Source: Telmatactis stephensoni
Lineage: Eukaryota > Cnidaria > Anthozoa > Actiniaria > Isophelliidae
NCBI GenBank assembly: GCA_029948255.1
Contig: JALIZF010001789.1
Span: 372,001 to 436,000 of the forward strand
DNA length: 64,000 bases
Reading direction: 5' to 3'
In this document: piece by piece, positions 9,517 to 21,500 of the stretch
Layout of the letters: the number at the start of each line of letters is the position of its first letter
How positions within the stretch are numbered: position 1 is the first letter of the stretch
Position numbers and translations under genes: made by a program
The notes under the pieces: generated by a model
The model's database searches: none
The model's input: the letters and a program-made list of their open reading frames with translations, nothing else
Told to the model about the DNA's origin: nothing

Positions 9517-10003
9517 GAAATACTGCGCTCTGATTGGTTGTTTTTGATATCATCACATGTGAACTCAATGGCCGATACCCTCTATATTTGCGCACTATAT
9601 TGTGTTGATATCGAAGTAAGTATATGATAATACAAAATAGCTCTATCAAGCAATGGAAAACAAAGGATTTTGTACTTTTTAGTATTAATTAGATTTTGTA
9701 CTTTTTCGCGGGTTAAATGCGAACACTCTAGCAACATGTTGATCTTTATTTTCTTTCTCAAATATGGGGCCCTATAATTAAACTACATTTTTTGGGTTAT
9801 TTACAATTCACTATTGTTATTCCGAGAGAAGAAAGTCCAAAAAACTACGACCAAAAAAATGTCTGTATTACAGTATAGACAAATGAGATTCATTTTTTAA
9901 CTTTTTTATACATAGTATAGAGTTGACACCACACGCTTGCAAAGCTTGAATTGCCCTCTCGTCCAAATTTTCCCATTTTCGCTTTTTAAAGACCAATGCC
10001 TTT

Positions 10004-10525
10004 TTACCCACAGTGGAAACCTAGCTCCCCAATTCCTAGCTCTTCCATTTTTTTCATGAAGTACTTTGCTGCCGATGCCACGTACTTGTTAATTTTGCTG
10101 GGCGTTGTAAGAGCAGGCATTAAATGCCTCTGCATTACTGCCGTGGAGTGAATCTCTTCTCTATGATCTAAAATAATGGCAATAACAAGAAAAGTATACT
10201 TAATTAGCTATAGCTTAAGCTAAGCTAAGCTTACGCTACCTTCCAAGGTAAGTAGCTGTAGAGACAAAAATAATAAAGAAAATCAGTGTTATATACCCAA
10301 GAAACTTCGCACGTTGTGCTGGCATCCTTCAGTGAAATTGGGGAGCTGGCTGTCATAATGCCTGTACAGCTCTTCTTCATTCATGACCTCGGCCACCTTT
10401 CCAGAGCTCTCGATGTCTACATGCATATTGGTATTTGGTATTCCTGCGTTGTTGTCTTTCTCCTCGTCTACCTCATAGCTTACCTCCGGTGGGGGGGGGG
10501 GGGGGGGCATCAATGCAAATCGAAC
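10004..10525 (-). CDS. Unidentified gene, last two exons
   Basis: Exon at 10297-10525: acceptor tttcag, donor G-gtatat, frame with a proline run encoded by 17 G/C (10491-10507), then an acidic segment (EVSYEVDEEKD). Final exon at 10004-10167: acceptor attttag, stop TAA at 10004-10006. The split codon joins as G+AT (Asp), and the frame stays open across both exons (about 130 residues), which supports a real gene. The C-terminus has a helical charged look (KYFMKKMEELG). I do not recognise the family; upstream exons are not found. It lies inside the candidate 9.3-kb element at 7816-17088, so it could be transposon cargo. The long C run is prone to slippage. Confidence 0.5.
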
Positions 10526-11337
10526 CTGAAACAACAGAAAAATCGGTTACTCTGTGTCATGAACTGCTCTGGTTGAGTGCTAAACTAGAAGTCCCCCTAT
10601 AGCCAATATTTGCTATTATTGTACAATTCTATTAAGAATGGGCGCGCGCAATATAATATGCACAAGAACGCGAAAATATACGAGATGATATTCAGTTGGT
10701 AACATTCGATTGGCTTTCTGTTGCAATGGCGCGCCCTTATCAAGTTAAAAAGTTGCAGGAACAGCTGCACAAATGGTTTAGGTCTTGCAAAATTGTACAA
10801 TAAATACTTAATTAGTCAGCTAGCCAGCTAATAAGGCTGTAAATGTTTAATCGTCACTTTCATTTTCAAAATACAGGCTGATTCGTAAAAATACGCAGCC
10901 GTATTGCTGGCTAGTCAACTAATGTAGCCCATATGTATTTACTTGGATAATTAGAATACCTCAATTACATAATCCATCAGCGAAGCAGATCGTTTCACAG
11001 TATTAGTATGGATTTTACACTGTCTCCACTCCAGATCGTCATCATTTACGTCGAGTGGGTCACGACTCAGAGTCGATATAAACACTAAATCTACAGTGCA
11101 AACGTTACTTCCATGAAATAGTACAAAAACTGTTGAATAGTATTAAATAGTTACGACTCATTTGTTTTATAATGTTTAATTAGTAGTTACCACTATTTTA
11201 TGGAAATAATGCACTCCGTTGTATCCCATTTTCATTCTAATCTTGGGTGGTCTCTTGTTTCTCTTTATATCAGCAAGAGACCATAATACTAAGAGAGCGA
11301 AACTCAGAATTGATGTCTGTGCGATGTTCGTGGCGAC

Positions 11338-11488
11338 TAAGGCTATTTTTAGTAACTTCGCCATCACGCGCGTAAGTCCCTCAACCAATAGAATTTGATT
11401 TTTGACGTGCGTGCGGACGGGACCGTTTGAATTCTATTGTTTAAGAGCCTTGCGCGCGCGATGGCGAAACTACTAAAAATAGCCTTAA
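11338..11488. repeat. Foldback hairpin
   Basis: AAGGCTATTTTTAGTAACTT at the left (11338 on) pairs with the complement of the right arm ending near 11488. Both arms carry a GCGCGCG tract and CAATAGAATT. Loop about 35 bp. Confidence 0.7.
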
Positions 11489-12699
11489 GGACGGGGGCCA
11501 CTAATTGAGACCTAATTTTAATTCAATTTCTCTACGTTTTTCTTGTAGACGTTTTAGAGGGTTTTTGATTTATGGAAAAAAATTGGGGGGTATCCATGCA
11601 TTTAGCGAGATAATTAATGCTAAATGTAGCCAATAACCGCTGACCAGCGATTTTTCGAATTTTTACTATAGTATCATTTTATCCAATGTTAATGCATAAA
11701 GAAGTACAACGAAAGAAATAAAAGCTTCTAAAGATCGAATCCTTCAAAATGAAAGCAAAAAACGATATCATTGAAATTACTGGTACGCGTTTTTTTGCCG
11801 AGTTGAATTGGCTTCCCTTTAACTTACTTAGGAAGCAGGAACACTCCAAACACTATTTCGCAAAAAAATATATCGCGAATAAATTTTTTTAGCCGTAAAT
11901 TTGTTGTATACATAGTAGCATTAGTTAATCTAAAAAGCAAATGAAGGAAAATAAAATTATTGGGGGTATCATAGCAGGATTTTAAAAGTTATTTGCTGAT
12001 AAACGCACGAAAACTTATTAGAATTTGCCTAAATAACCACAAAATCCCAGCCCTCTAGAGGAGTGGCAAGAAATTACATGCATTATGGGACATTTTCAAG
12101 ATGGCGGCTAACGGCATTCGTTAGTCACCGGTGGTCCAAAAGAACCGTTTTTTATGCGCTTTTAGTTATGCAGAATGAATTTAATTTTAGAATATGAGAA
12201 GCCATGTGTATTTTCTTCTCAAAATCAGAATTTTCTTCTGCAAAATCTTAAAACTAGTTTGTTTTCACGATAGTTTTTGTGCGAACTCGACTCTTCGAAA
12301 AACGTTTATTATTCAAATTTGTGTGACGTCTCGTCCTGGCGCTTGTTGAGTTAACATGCGCTAGAACACAGTGCGCGCTGGAATTTGTGGCCCCCGTCCT
12401 AGTTCCGGACCCTTGCTACTGCGCATTTCCCGCGCGCATTCGAGCGCGCGCACTTTTATTAGAGAGCATTGGTATTACCGTGGGGAGTCTGGGCACTAGT
12501 AAGAAAAATAATATTTTGTCATCCAAATATCGGATAAACTTTAATCAAGAAATCTTGTACACTATGTAATGTAGGTATTAAACTGAAACTTTTAAATTTA
12601 GTTAATCTTATCCATCGAAAAAGCCGGCGAGAAAATCGCTAAAATGGGTGATATTTGGTGTTCGTTTTCGGTGTGTTTTCTCTTTTGTGCTTTTCTAAC

Positions 12700-13990
12700 T
12701 CTTGAAATAATACGGTGACCCCCTGTTTTTTTCTTTTTATGCAAGACAGTACTTATCACTTTTTTGATTTAAAAAATAAAAATACAACTTCATTGATTGG
12801 ATTGTCGTAAATTTTCCACATTTTTACAGTACACGATTTTGTAACGCGTAATTGGGTAGAAATTTGATTCTAGAATGCCCTTTTAATCATGTTTGCAACT
12901 CATCAAACAATACATACGATTACAACTGCTAGATAAACCTCATATCTATCTTTTGAGACGGTCAAGGCGTTTCTCGGAAAAAATTTTGTTCGCATTCTTC
13001 AGACCATATGGATGACGTGATTTTGAAAAAAATCGCGGAAAATCATTGAAAATACCACCTTTTACGACATCTTATAGCTCAGAAACCAATACGGTGACCC
13101 CCTCTTTTTTTCTCGGTTTTTGAATTGCCAAGCAATGATCTTTAAACGACAGGATTTTAAAGGAAATTCATTGATGAAATCTAAGGATCCGGAACTACCT
13201 TAAGGACGTTCGCGGGCATTGTTCACGCGCACTTTAACTGCGCACGCTAGCGCGCGCTACCTCGACTAAATCCAAGATGGCGGCCTAAAAGAATTTTTTT
13301 CGGTAATGACTATTTCAATTTTTTTTAAATGAAAATTATTCAAAAAAAATAAAAAAAGTTAAAAAAAGGAATTTTACTGAGGAAAAAAAATCGTGTAGGT
13401 TGAAAAACTGCAGAAAAAAGGATGGAAAAGATTCTACTGGACCCAGTCTCCTCTCGGTATTCAAGATGGCGTCCAAATTTGCAAACTTTGCGGCTCGTAC
13501 GGCTCAATATCTCGGAAACGAATACGGTGACCCCCACTTTTTATTTCAATGTTTGACAAAGAATTACATAGGCTGTTAATATTCTAAATTTGAGAAAAAT
13601 ATTATGGGAAAATCATAATAAAAACACGGATTTCCGTGACAAGTTTGAGCGAAGTCGCGGCAAAAGCGTCGCTCATGACTGTCAATTCGAATTAAAAACA
13701 ACAGCTATTTTTTAAGTATTTACAAATATTTTCACACAATATTATTCCATGGATTATTGAGTGGTCATGTAAATAAACATTGAGCAATCCATTTAGTTTT
13801 TCTACAAAAAAATGACTTCTATGCTCGACTCATATAGATTGGCGCGCAAGCGATCTTCTACGAGAAAGTGGGTGCACTTTGATGTCGCCTCACTCCTCAA
13901 CGAGCACGGTGACCCCCATTTTTTATTTGCTCTTTGAACTTCTATGATGACATTATCTCACCATGCGAAGTATGAAGGAAAAAACATGGT
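12700..13990. repeat. Four diverged repeats around ACGGTGACCCCC
   Basis: The phrase ACGGTGACCCCC followed by a T-rich run occurs at about 12712, 13091, 13524 and 13907, spaced 379, 433 and 383 bp. Each is preceded by a CTC-AAC-A-T type phrase. Flanks diverge strongly, so this is an old tandem array or a set of related insertions. No open frame runs through it. Confidence 0.6.
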
Positions 13991-14164
13991 AAACTTTTTT
14001 TCCCGCGAACGTCCTTAAGCGCCACGAACATCGCACCACAGGGCCCCCTAATCATTCATAAATGTTTTAGTCTTTTGCGCGCGCGCATATATGGGAAATT
14101 CTTTTTGCATTGGGCTTCCTGTGATGCTTCACCGTGCGCAGGCTTCGTGGGTATCCTGTGTAAG

Positions 14165-15065
14165 TTTCCTGTGACAAGGGATGAAACTCCGCGCGATCGT
14201 TTCTGAAAACTCGTTTATTTCAAATACAAAAATCACTTCTCATCTGGAAAAACATAAATCTATGAATTGTTTAATGTTTAAACTAGGCTTTTATGAAAGT
14301 TTTTAAGAAGGACATCAATCAGTGTCCGAGAGAAAGACTAAAAGCATCAAAATCGCTCGAAACGCAAGAAGGGCTTACCGGAAATAAAATTTCCGGAAGT
14401 AAATTTTATGATTTTACTATAGCAACCGCAAAACCGGAAGTGTGTTTGTGAGTCTTCGTCCTCCACACAGCTCATGCTCATCTGGTGCTGAAAATCATTC
14501 TAGCATATTTGCAGATGTACAATGAATAAAACCTCTTTCAGGACTGAAGTCGTGAGTTCCGCTACACTTATTTTCTTGTTTGGGGAAAGGCATCTTGATA
14601 AATTGTTTAAAACCAGAACTCCATCTGATCACCCTTTTTTCTTTTCTTACAAGTGGTCTTTGTACATCATCTTGATCAAAACTTTACATATAACTTCTGA
14701 GAGGTGTGAGTTTTCGAGTCGTTCGTCGTTTTGTACTAAATCTTTGTAAAGTTGCGATAGATTCTTAAAGTTGACACAATTTTATTAGACGGTACGAGGT
14801 TTTCATAAATCCTATAAAAATATCGTATCATATTCTTGGTAAATCACACTTTTTCAAATACCGTGAACTTTTTCACATGCTAATACTTGCCATTTTATGT
14901 CGCGAAAGAGTTTGATGCTATCAGGTTTGTTTACATTTCGAAGCGACTTTTCATTGATCATTTCCGCTTATCGTTAATCTATTTCCTGTTCATCTACTTC
15001 CGGTAAGCCCTTCTTGCGCTTCAGAGCAAAAACTGTCTCGGAGTTTCATCCCTTGTCACAGGAAA
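14165..15065. mobile_element. TIR element with nested inverted repeats
   Basis: TTTCCTGTGACAAGGGATGA (on to AACTCCG) at 14165 returns in reverse complement ending at 15065, a TIR of about 27 bp. A second inverted pair, CGCAAGAAGGGCTTACCGGA at 14363 and its complement ending at 15018, is offset, so the structure is nested. No coding frame is convincing. Confidence 0.65.
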
Positions 15066-15699
15066 ATATTGTAAGGCGCCTAACAAGCTAGCTAGGGACC
15101 GTTGATGTTTTTGCGCGCCATTTGCCTTGACAACAGAATTTATAAAAAGCAGAGCACGCGCTCTTTCCACAGGAAGCCCAAGTAGAATATTACACATGCA
15201 CGCGCAATTTAGGTACATTTTTATTACCTTTATTTAAAAAAAATGTTTAAGACATCAATACTGAGTTTCGCTCTCTTAGTATCTGATTATGGTCTCTTGA
15301 TATCAGTTGATATAACAATACAAAAGTTCTTTATTTGCATTTCATTTACAATGTATGTTATGTTTGATTGTATAGTTTTTGATATTTTACATATTTTGGA
15401 TGAAATGAAAAGCAATCAATCCAGAAGAGAGAGAAAAAAGGCTCACATTAGAGCATATTAATCATTAATTCGTGGAAGAAAGATGATTGTTTTAATAGTT
15501 TGTTTGGATCATAATAAAAATGTGAAAAATTACAATCGATTTTGATTAGACCGACTTAGTTTTAGAGATAGAAGGGAGCGGTATTTAATGATGTGTCTAT
15601 TAGAGATACTAGATGATATTATCGGATAATATCGAGATATCGAATGGCTGGAGAGAGAGAAAGGAGGTATCTAATGATGTGTCTAATAGAGATACTATA

Positions 15700-15831
15700 G
15701 GAAAATTCATTGGATGACGAGGGAATTCCACGTTGAATTTCACTCGAAAAACGATATCGCACTCGTCGCTGCGCGACTCGTGCGATATCGTTTTTCTACG
15801 TGGAATTCCCGAGTCGGGAAATGAATTTTCC
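15700..15831. repeat. Foldback hairpin
   Basis: GGAAAATTCAT/ATGAATTTTCC ends with inner arms AAAACGATATCGCAC and complement, and a loop with CTCGTCGCTGCGCGACTCG. A typical non-autonomous foldback. Confidence 0.8.
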
Positions 15832-17097
15832 TTGAATCCCATAGCGGACATAGAAAAAATAAATAGAGAAGATTTTGTCCATTTTTTCAAAGCGCACGGC
15901 AAGCCATTCAAGAGCAAGTACACAAAAATAGCCAGCGAATGAGAATGAAGCTGTAGTCGTGAATGAAAATCGTCTCACTTGCAAACATACTTTGCTTCAA
16001 ACTCGTGTCGAGTATTTGAGGAACAAAATTATTGTCAAACTACTGGAAAATGTACTTTATTTGACTGCAATTGGAACTGGAAACCATGTAAACATTGTCC
16101 TGGAGGAATGTCGATCTCATGAATGGCAAAGCAACACTTGTTTGTCGGGAAAAATGGTCTGAAGCATTTCATTGACACTGCGGAAAAAGTAAGCTTAAGT
16201 TAAGTATAAAAGTCGAAAATTGTGTTCCCCTAACTACTATCGACTGCTTGCTATTCAGACATGATAATAGTTTTCTATCTTGCTGGGTTTTTTGGTTATG
16301 TTTTGAATGCCTTTTTACCGGTGTTTTTTGGATAATTCGTTCTGACAACTTCAGTTGAAAATAAATCGCTCAAACAAATCTATTGGACTGTGTATTACTG
16401 TTGTTTTGTTTTCAAAAACATCTGTGACTGCATCCGGATACAATCTATTCTTTATGTTTTGAAATAAGTGATCATTTTTTTCTACTGAAGGGATAAAAGT
16501 AAATGTCGAAAAACACCAGACCACGATCGACGCTCGACGGACTTCAAACGCTCGCTTTCATATTAAGTACTAGGCGTAAAAATGTCCTTTTCCTATTAGT
16601 TATTGCGTCTTTTTCTTTGCTTGTTTTCTCATGATAATTTTTGGCAGCTATTGAAGTTTGTTTTTGAACTATTTTAAATTACGTTTCGCTAAAAACAAAA
16701 AGAAGAAACACAGCAATCGCGGGCTACCTGTGTAAGTATGCAATTCCACACTGAATTCTCACAGCCCATGTTTTACCGTCAATATCTTTGGAAAAATATT
16801 TTCCTTTGTCTTGAAATCTGTTGAATCTTTTTTATTGGCTTGTATTTTCATTTTATATTGAACTACAAAAAATAATTATTTTTCAAACACCGATTATGAG
16901 AAGGAAAAGGAATCAAAACGGTTGCGGGACTTGATAGCCAATCAGCGCGCGAGTTTCGTGTGAGCTATGGGATTCTAGATGATATTATGGGATCTATTGA
17001 AATGGGTCATCTAATTAGATTTTAATATCTGATAATATCATCATATAATTATCCGATATTCGATATTCCGTCGATACCGCGCCTAACTCAGAAATCT

Positions 17098-18526
17098 GCT
17101 AGCTTGACTCAGTTGTCCAGAAACCCTGCTATTTTGAATGCAGTTGTCCCAAAAACTCACTATCTTGAACTTAGTCGGGGCCAGCTGGAAATCATCAGTT
17201 TGGTAATGGTGCTCCTAAGTTGTTATAGTTGTCTCCAAAACCCTACCTCTGTTCCCTTGAGCCTCTGCTCTGTTTAACATATTTCAGGAGTACATGAAAG
17301 CAGGGTTCTGCTGCAGGTACACAGTATGACGTTTTGCACATGGTGCAACATTGTGCACATTTGGTTGTGCACAATTGATAAATCACTTCATCTGTTAGCC
17401 TCAGAAGTTTTTAGTCATTGTGTGCCATTTATACCATGTGGATTAAGATAGGAAATATCGGTCCTACAGTGTAGCACTCAAAAACATGATCACTTTATAT
17501 ATGGTCAGCATATATGCTTCTGTCATTAGCAAAGAACATTTTAAAGCATTTACACTGTGAAGCCAAAAAGTGTTACCCTATAATAATTACATTTGCATAC
17601 TGTAGCCTAGGCCATTATCCAAACAGAATCATCAGATTGTCTAACTTATTCCCAATATTAGCCTGAGAAGCTGGTGGTCAGGAAATTGGAGGAACCACAG
17701 GAAGAGAAAAACTGCCTGTCTGAGGACTGAGTTTTTTTGGTATCCCAGTCTGGATGAGGATGGGAAATCTCATTGGCTGAGAATCAATCTGGGGTGGTTT
17801 CCCTTCCCCCCTTCCCCCCCCCCCTTACCCACTGCCAGCTACACAGACTAAACACTAATCTAAACACTAATCTAAACACTAATTGGAGATCAGCAAAACA
17901 AAAAGTATACAAATACATTAAAGTGGTCACACTTGTGATCTTTGTCCTGTAAAGTTCCTCATTTAGAATGAAGATAAGTATTGCTTACTCACAAACAAGT
18001 TTTTATTTAAATACGCATGAGAACTCAATGATATACATTTGTTATAAGAATGTATGTTATCAGTAGAAAAGAATAAAAATTGTTAAAAACATTGTAAAAG
18101 AATTTGTTGGCTCTATTTTTCCTGGGAAATACATTTTGTTAGAAAATAGTTGGGTATGCGTGTGCGTGGTTCCACAGCTCAGACTGAAGACCAAAAATAC
18201 CCCAAAAATTCAGCCTCAAGCTGGTTATCTTTATATTGCTGTTGTGGTTTAATTTTTCCCTTTGGTTTAAATGTTTTCGAGGGTAGTTTTAGGGTCCAGG
18301 TTAGAGCTTTTATGTTGGGTAAAGTTCAAAAATTTAAACCACTGTTATCTGTTATACTCTGATGAGCAGAGGAAAATAACTATTCTCTGCTCAAGCTGAC
18401 GGTGCTTATTATAGCATAACAGAGAAACAAAGGTTTTGAATTGGGGAGAACCATACATAGCAACATGTTAGCCAATTTTAAGATTTACTGCACCAAATCA
18501 GTTATCAATAGCAAAATACATTAATT
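17098..18526. other. 3' flank of DCPS, no gene
   Basis: No convincing ORF. The distal 3' UTR and poly(A) site of DCPS (minus strand) should lie here. A pyrimidine-rich tract sits at about 17800-17825. Confidence 0.5.
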
Positions 18527-21500
18527 TTAGAATAACGCACATATATTATACTCTGCAGCTTTTTGAAACTCCAGAAAAAGTTTATCATTTTCTCTTGCTA
18601 TAAAAGCCAAAGTCTTCTTTTTATAAAAGTCATTGTCAATGTTTTCTATGTTATCAATAACATCTTCAAGAAGATGAGCTTTCCCAGCACCAGATCCTGG
18701 AGCATCAAACTTCAAATGTGTAAAATGGACATGAAAGTGATAGTATGATGGCTGATAGTGGACGTAGATTCTTAATTGAGATGATGAGATGTTGTACTTT
18801 GATTCGATGAGTTCCTGAAATAGTAAAGGAAATTAGATTCAGTAAAAACAATGGCCAAATTCAAAGCTTATTGTAGAAAAAGCATAATGAAATCAACTGG
18901 ATAAGGATTGTCAACCAGTTATTACCATCCAACCTTTATGCAAACTGGAAAGTTTCAGACATTTTGATTCTGGATAACTTTTTTGAACTATTACAGCCAA
19001 AATCATTGTATTGCGACCAGCAAATTACAAAATTTGGTTTGAATTTTGTTTGTTCTGATCTGTCAATCAGTTTGGGGGCAGAGCTTATTTAAAATCAACC
19101 AATCACTAGACGAGTTCATGTAAGCTCTGCCCCCAAGAATGATGAATGGATCAGAAAATACAAAAACCTCACCGATGTTGGATGCAACAATTTTAGTTGT
19201 ACTTCCCTAGCCTGACTAACAGCCAAACTTTTCCCTTACTCCATGGCTGCTCTGCAATTAAAGAGACAGTCTCCTTTGCTGAAAAAGCCTGGAGCAAGTG
19301 AAAAGACGGCCGTTACTCAGTGTATTAATATACCCTTGAATGGAAATAATTTTTTAATGTACATGTACATCAAAAATTGTACTCAGACATTTTACCCAAA
19401 ACACTTTTTATTTGAAAACATATTCCACAAGTATATCAAGGTGATGGCAATCTGAAATGCTCTAAATGCTGTGCCTACCTTTCCTTGCTCCAGAATATTT
19501 TTCAGTAAAGGCAAAGACTCATCATCAAGGTCCCTAAGTGATTTGATTCCTTTTTTATGGCATATTGCAACAAGGTAAAGATTTTCCATTTGTCGCTGAT
19601 CCCATTTGAGGTCAGGCAGAAGAATAAAGCCAGTTTCTGGGTCAGGATCTTCAAATAGAATCCTTTCAACTTCAGCTTTCTTCTTTAGGATGTTATAGAC
19701 CCACTGTGGGATAAATAAATAATTCAGTAGTGTTAGTCACCAACGGGTAAAGTGGATGGAAAATCAGTGAGAAGTTAGGTGCTTTTTAAAAATCCTCTAA
19801 TAGGGCTAGGGAGCTGCATGCAAACTGGATACCTTTTCACAATGAATTCAGGTATATAAAATTAGTACCCATGACATGTAGGAGGTAAAGGAGGTACCTT
19901 TTTAATGCTGAAGGTATAACAAATTAATGGGCTTGAGACTTCACAAAATGTGCTACAGACTAAGAATAGACGTCTGAGGTTTCTGTTAAAATACTCACAG
20001 ACTACAGTGGAAATCCCTTTGACTGCTTTATTACACGTCGACTAACTCAATACTGACATTTGATACATTGTATGTCACTTATACAAGGTTGTGTGACATG
20101 ACATATTGTAACATTCTTCCCGTTTTGATAAGCTGGATGTGGTACCAATAACTAATAACTAATTGCTATGATCAATGTTCTAAAAGCCCTTATTAGGTCT
20201 CATCCTAATCAAAATCTTATAAATCTAAAGTGTAGCATTAACATTTGTGGATATATATGAGGTGTTTACTGTATCGTTCCATAAGACTTTCTATTTTGGT
20301 ACATAGTCCGGCAGATATGTAGGGGGTCTCCTGACACGTTGGGGTCTTGGTTGTTGTGGTGTTTCCTGTATTGTTGCGGTCTTTGATGCACTGCAAGGTT
20401 CAGTTGATGGGGATGCACCTGTTGCTCGTTGTTCAGAGCCGCTGGGCGAGGGCACTTGGATTGTTGGACTGTTGACCTCGGTACGTTCTTCTGGTTCAAG
20501 GATGGGAGGGCTCTCTTTGGTCTTCTTCAAATGGTACCGATTCCTTCTGTAGGTCCCTCCATCTGGTGTTTCGACAAGGTACGACCTTTTAGGGTCTTGT
20601 CCGACGCCACAACTCCCTTCCTCCATCTCTTTTCTCCCAACTGGAAGGGTTTCATTCTAACCACTTCACCCTCTTCTAGGGGTGACAGGTCATGAGCACT
20701 GCTGTTATAGTTCCTAGCTTGTGTTTCCTTCCTTTCCAGGCCTTTCTCATGAGATCCTTCACTTTCTTAACAGCAGACTCTGCTTTCCATTGCCCTTGCT
20801 GTTGTATGGACTACTCGGGTGGTGCTGAAAGTCCCAGTCTTTTGCAAACCTTTGGAATTCGGACGCCATGAACTGTGGACCATTGTCGCTTATTAGGCGG
20901 TCTGGACACCCATATCTTGCAAAGTGACTTCTTAGCTTGTTTATGACTGCCTTTGCCGACGTAGAGGATAAACTGTCTACTTCCAGAAGTTACTGTAGGA
21001 GTCGACCGTGATCAGGTAGTGCCTTTTGTCAAGTTCAAACAGGTCAACCTAGACCTGTTCCCATGGTCGAGAAGGTATCGGGTGAGACATGAGAGTTTCC
21101 TTTTGCTGATCTCGTTCATATGTGCGACACGTTTCACACACAGCTATCATTTCCTTCACTTCGGCAGCCATCCCAGGCCAGAAGATCGTTTCTCGAGCAC
21201 GTCTAAGGCAGGATTCGGCTCCCAGGTGTGACCCATGAAGTCTTGCCTTTATGTCTTGCCGTAACTTCGTTGGAATAACGATCCTTTGTCCACGGAAGAT
21301 TATGCCATCCTGTACCGCCAGTTCGTCCCTCACACTGAAGTATGCAGTGATCTCTGCTGGAATGCTTTTCCTTTCTTCTGGCCAACCGCTGATGATAGTG
21401 TTCTTCAGTGCTTGTAGAGTTGTGTCTTCCGCTGTGGCTTGTCGGATTTCTCTTAGTTTTGAGTCGGATACTGGTAGAAAACTTGCAGCATTGACGTTTT

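Larger units (their letters stand above)
11267..15310. repeat. Inverted 50-bp repeat pair, about 4 kb apart
   Basis: The segment at 11267-11317 (ATATCAGCAAGAGACCATAA and on) returns in reverse complement at 15251-15310 with small gaps. The neighbouring GCGATGTTCGTGGCG (about 11321) also has an inverted copy at about 14017-14031. These suggest two arms of one older element, later split by insertions. Confidence 0.55.
7816..17088. mobile_element. Candidate 9.3-kb TIR element with 9-bp duplication
   Basis: AGGCGCGGTATCGA at 7821 and its complement ending at 17084 form inverted ends; similarity continues about 50 bp inward into ATCGAATATCCGAT-like sequence. Outside them CAGAAATCT occurs at 7807-7815 and 17089-17097, a 9-bp direct repeat of the size made by Mutator-like elements. 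The outermost 4-5 bp do not pair perfectly. The inside is largely non-coding and full of smaller inverted repeats, and no transposase is visible. The alternative is two short elements of one family in opposite orientation with a chance 9-mer. Confidence 0.4.

Noticed and set aside
7821..17084. Polinton/Maverick element
   Set aside because: The ends start with AG and the size is at the lower limit, but no polymerase, integrase or capsid gene is present and the 6-bp flanks do not match.
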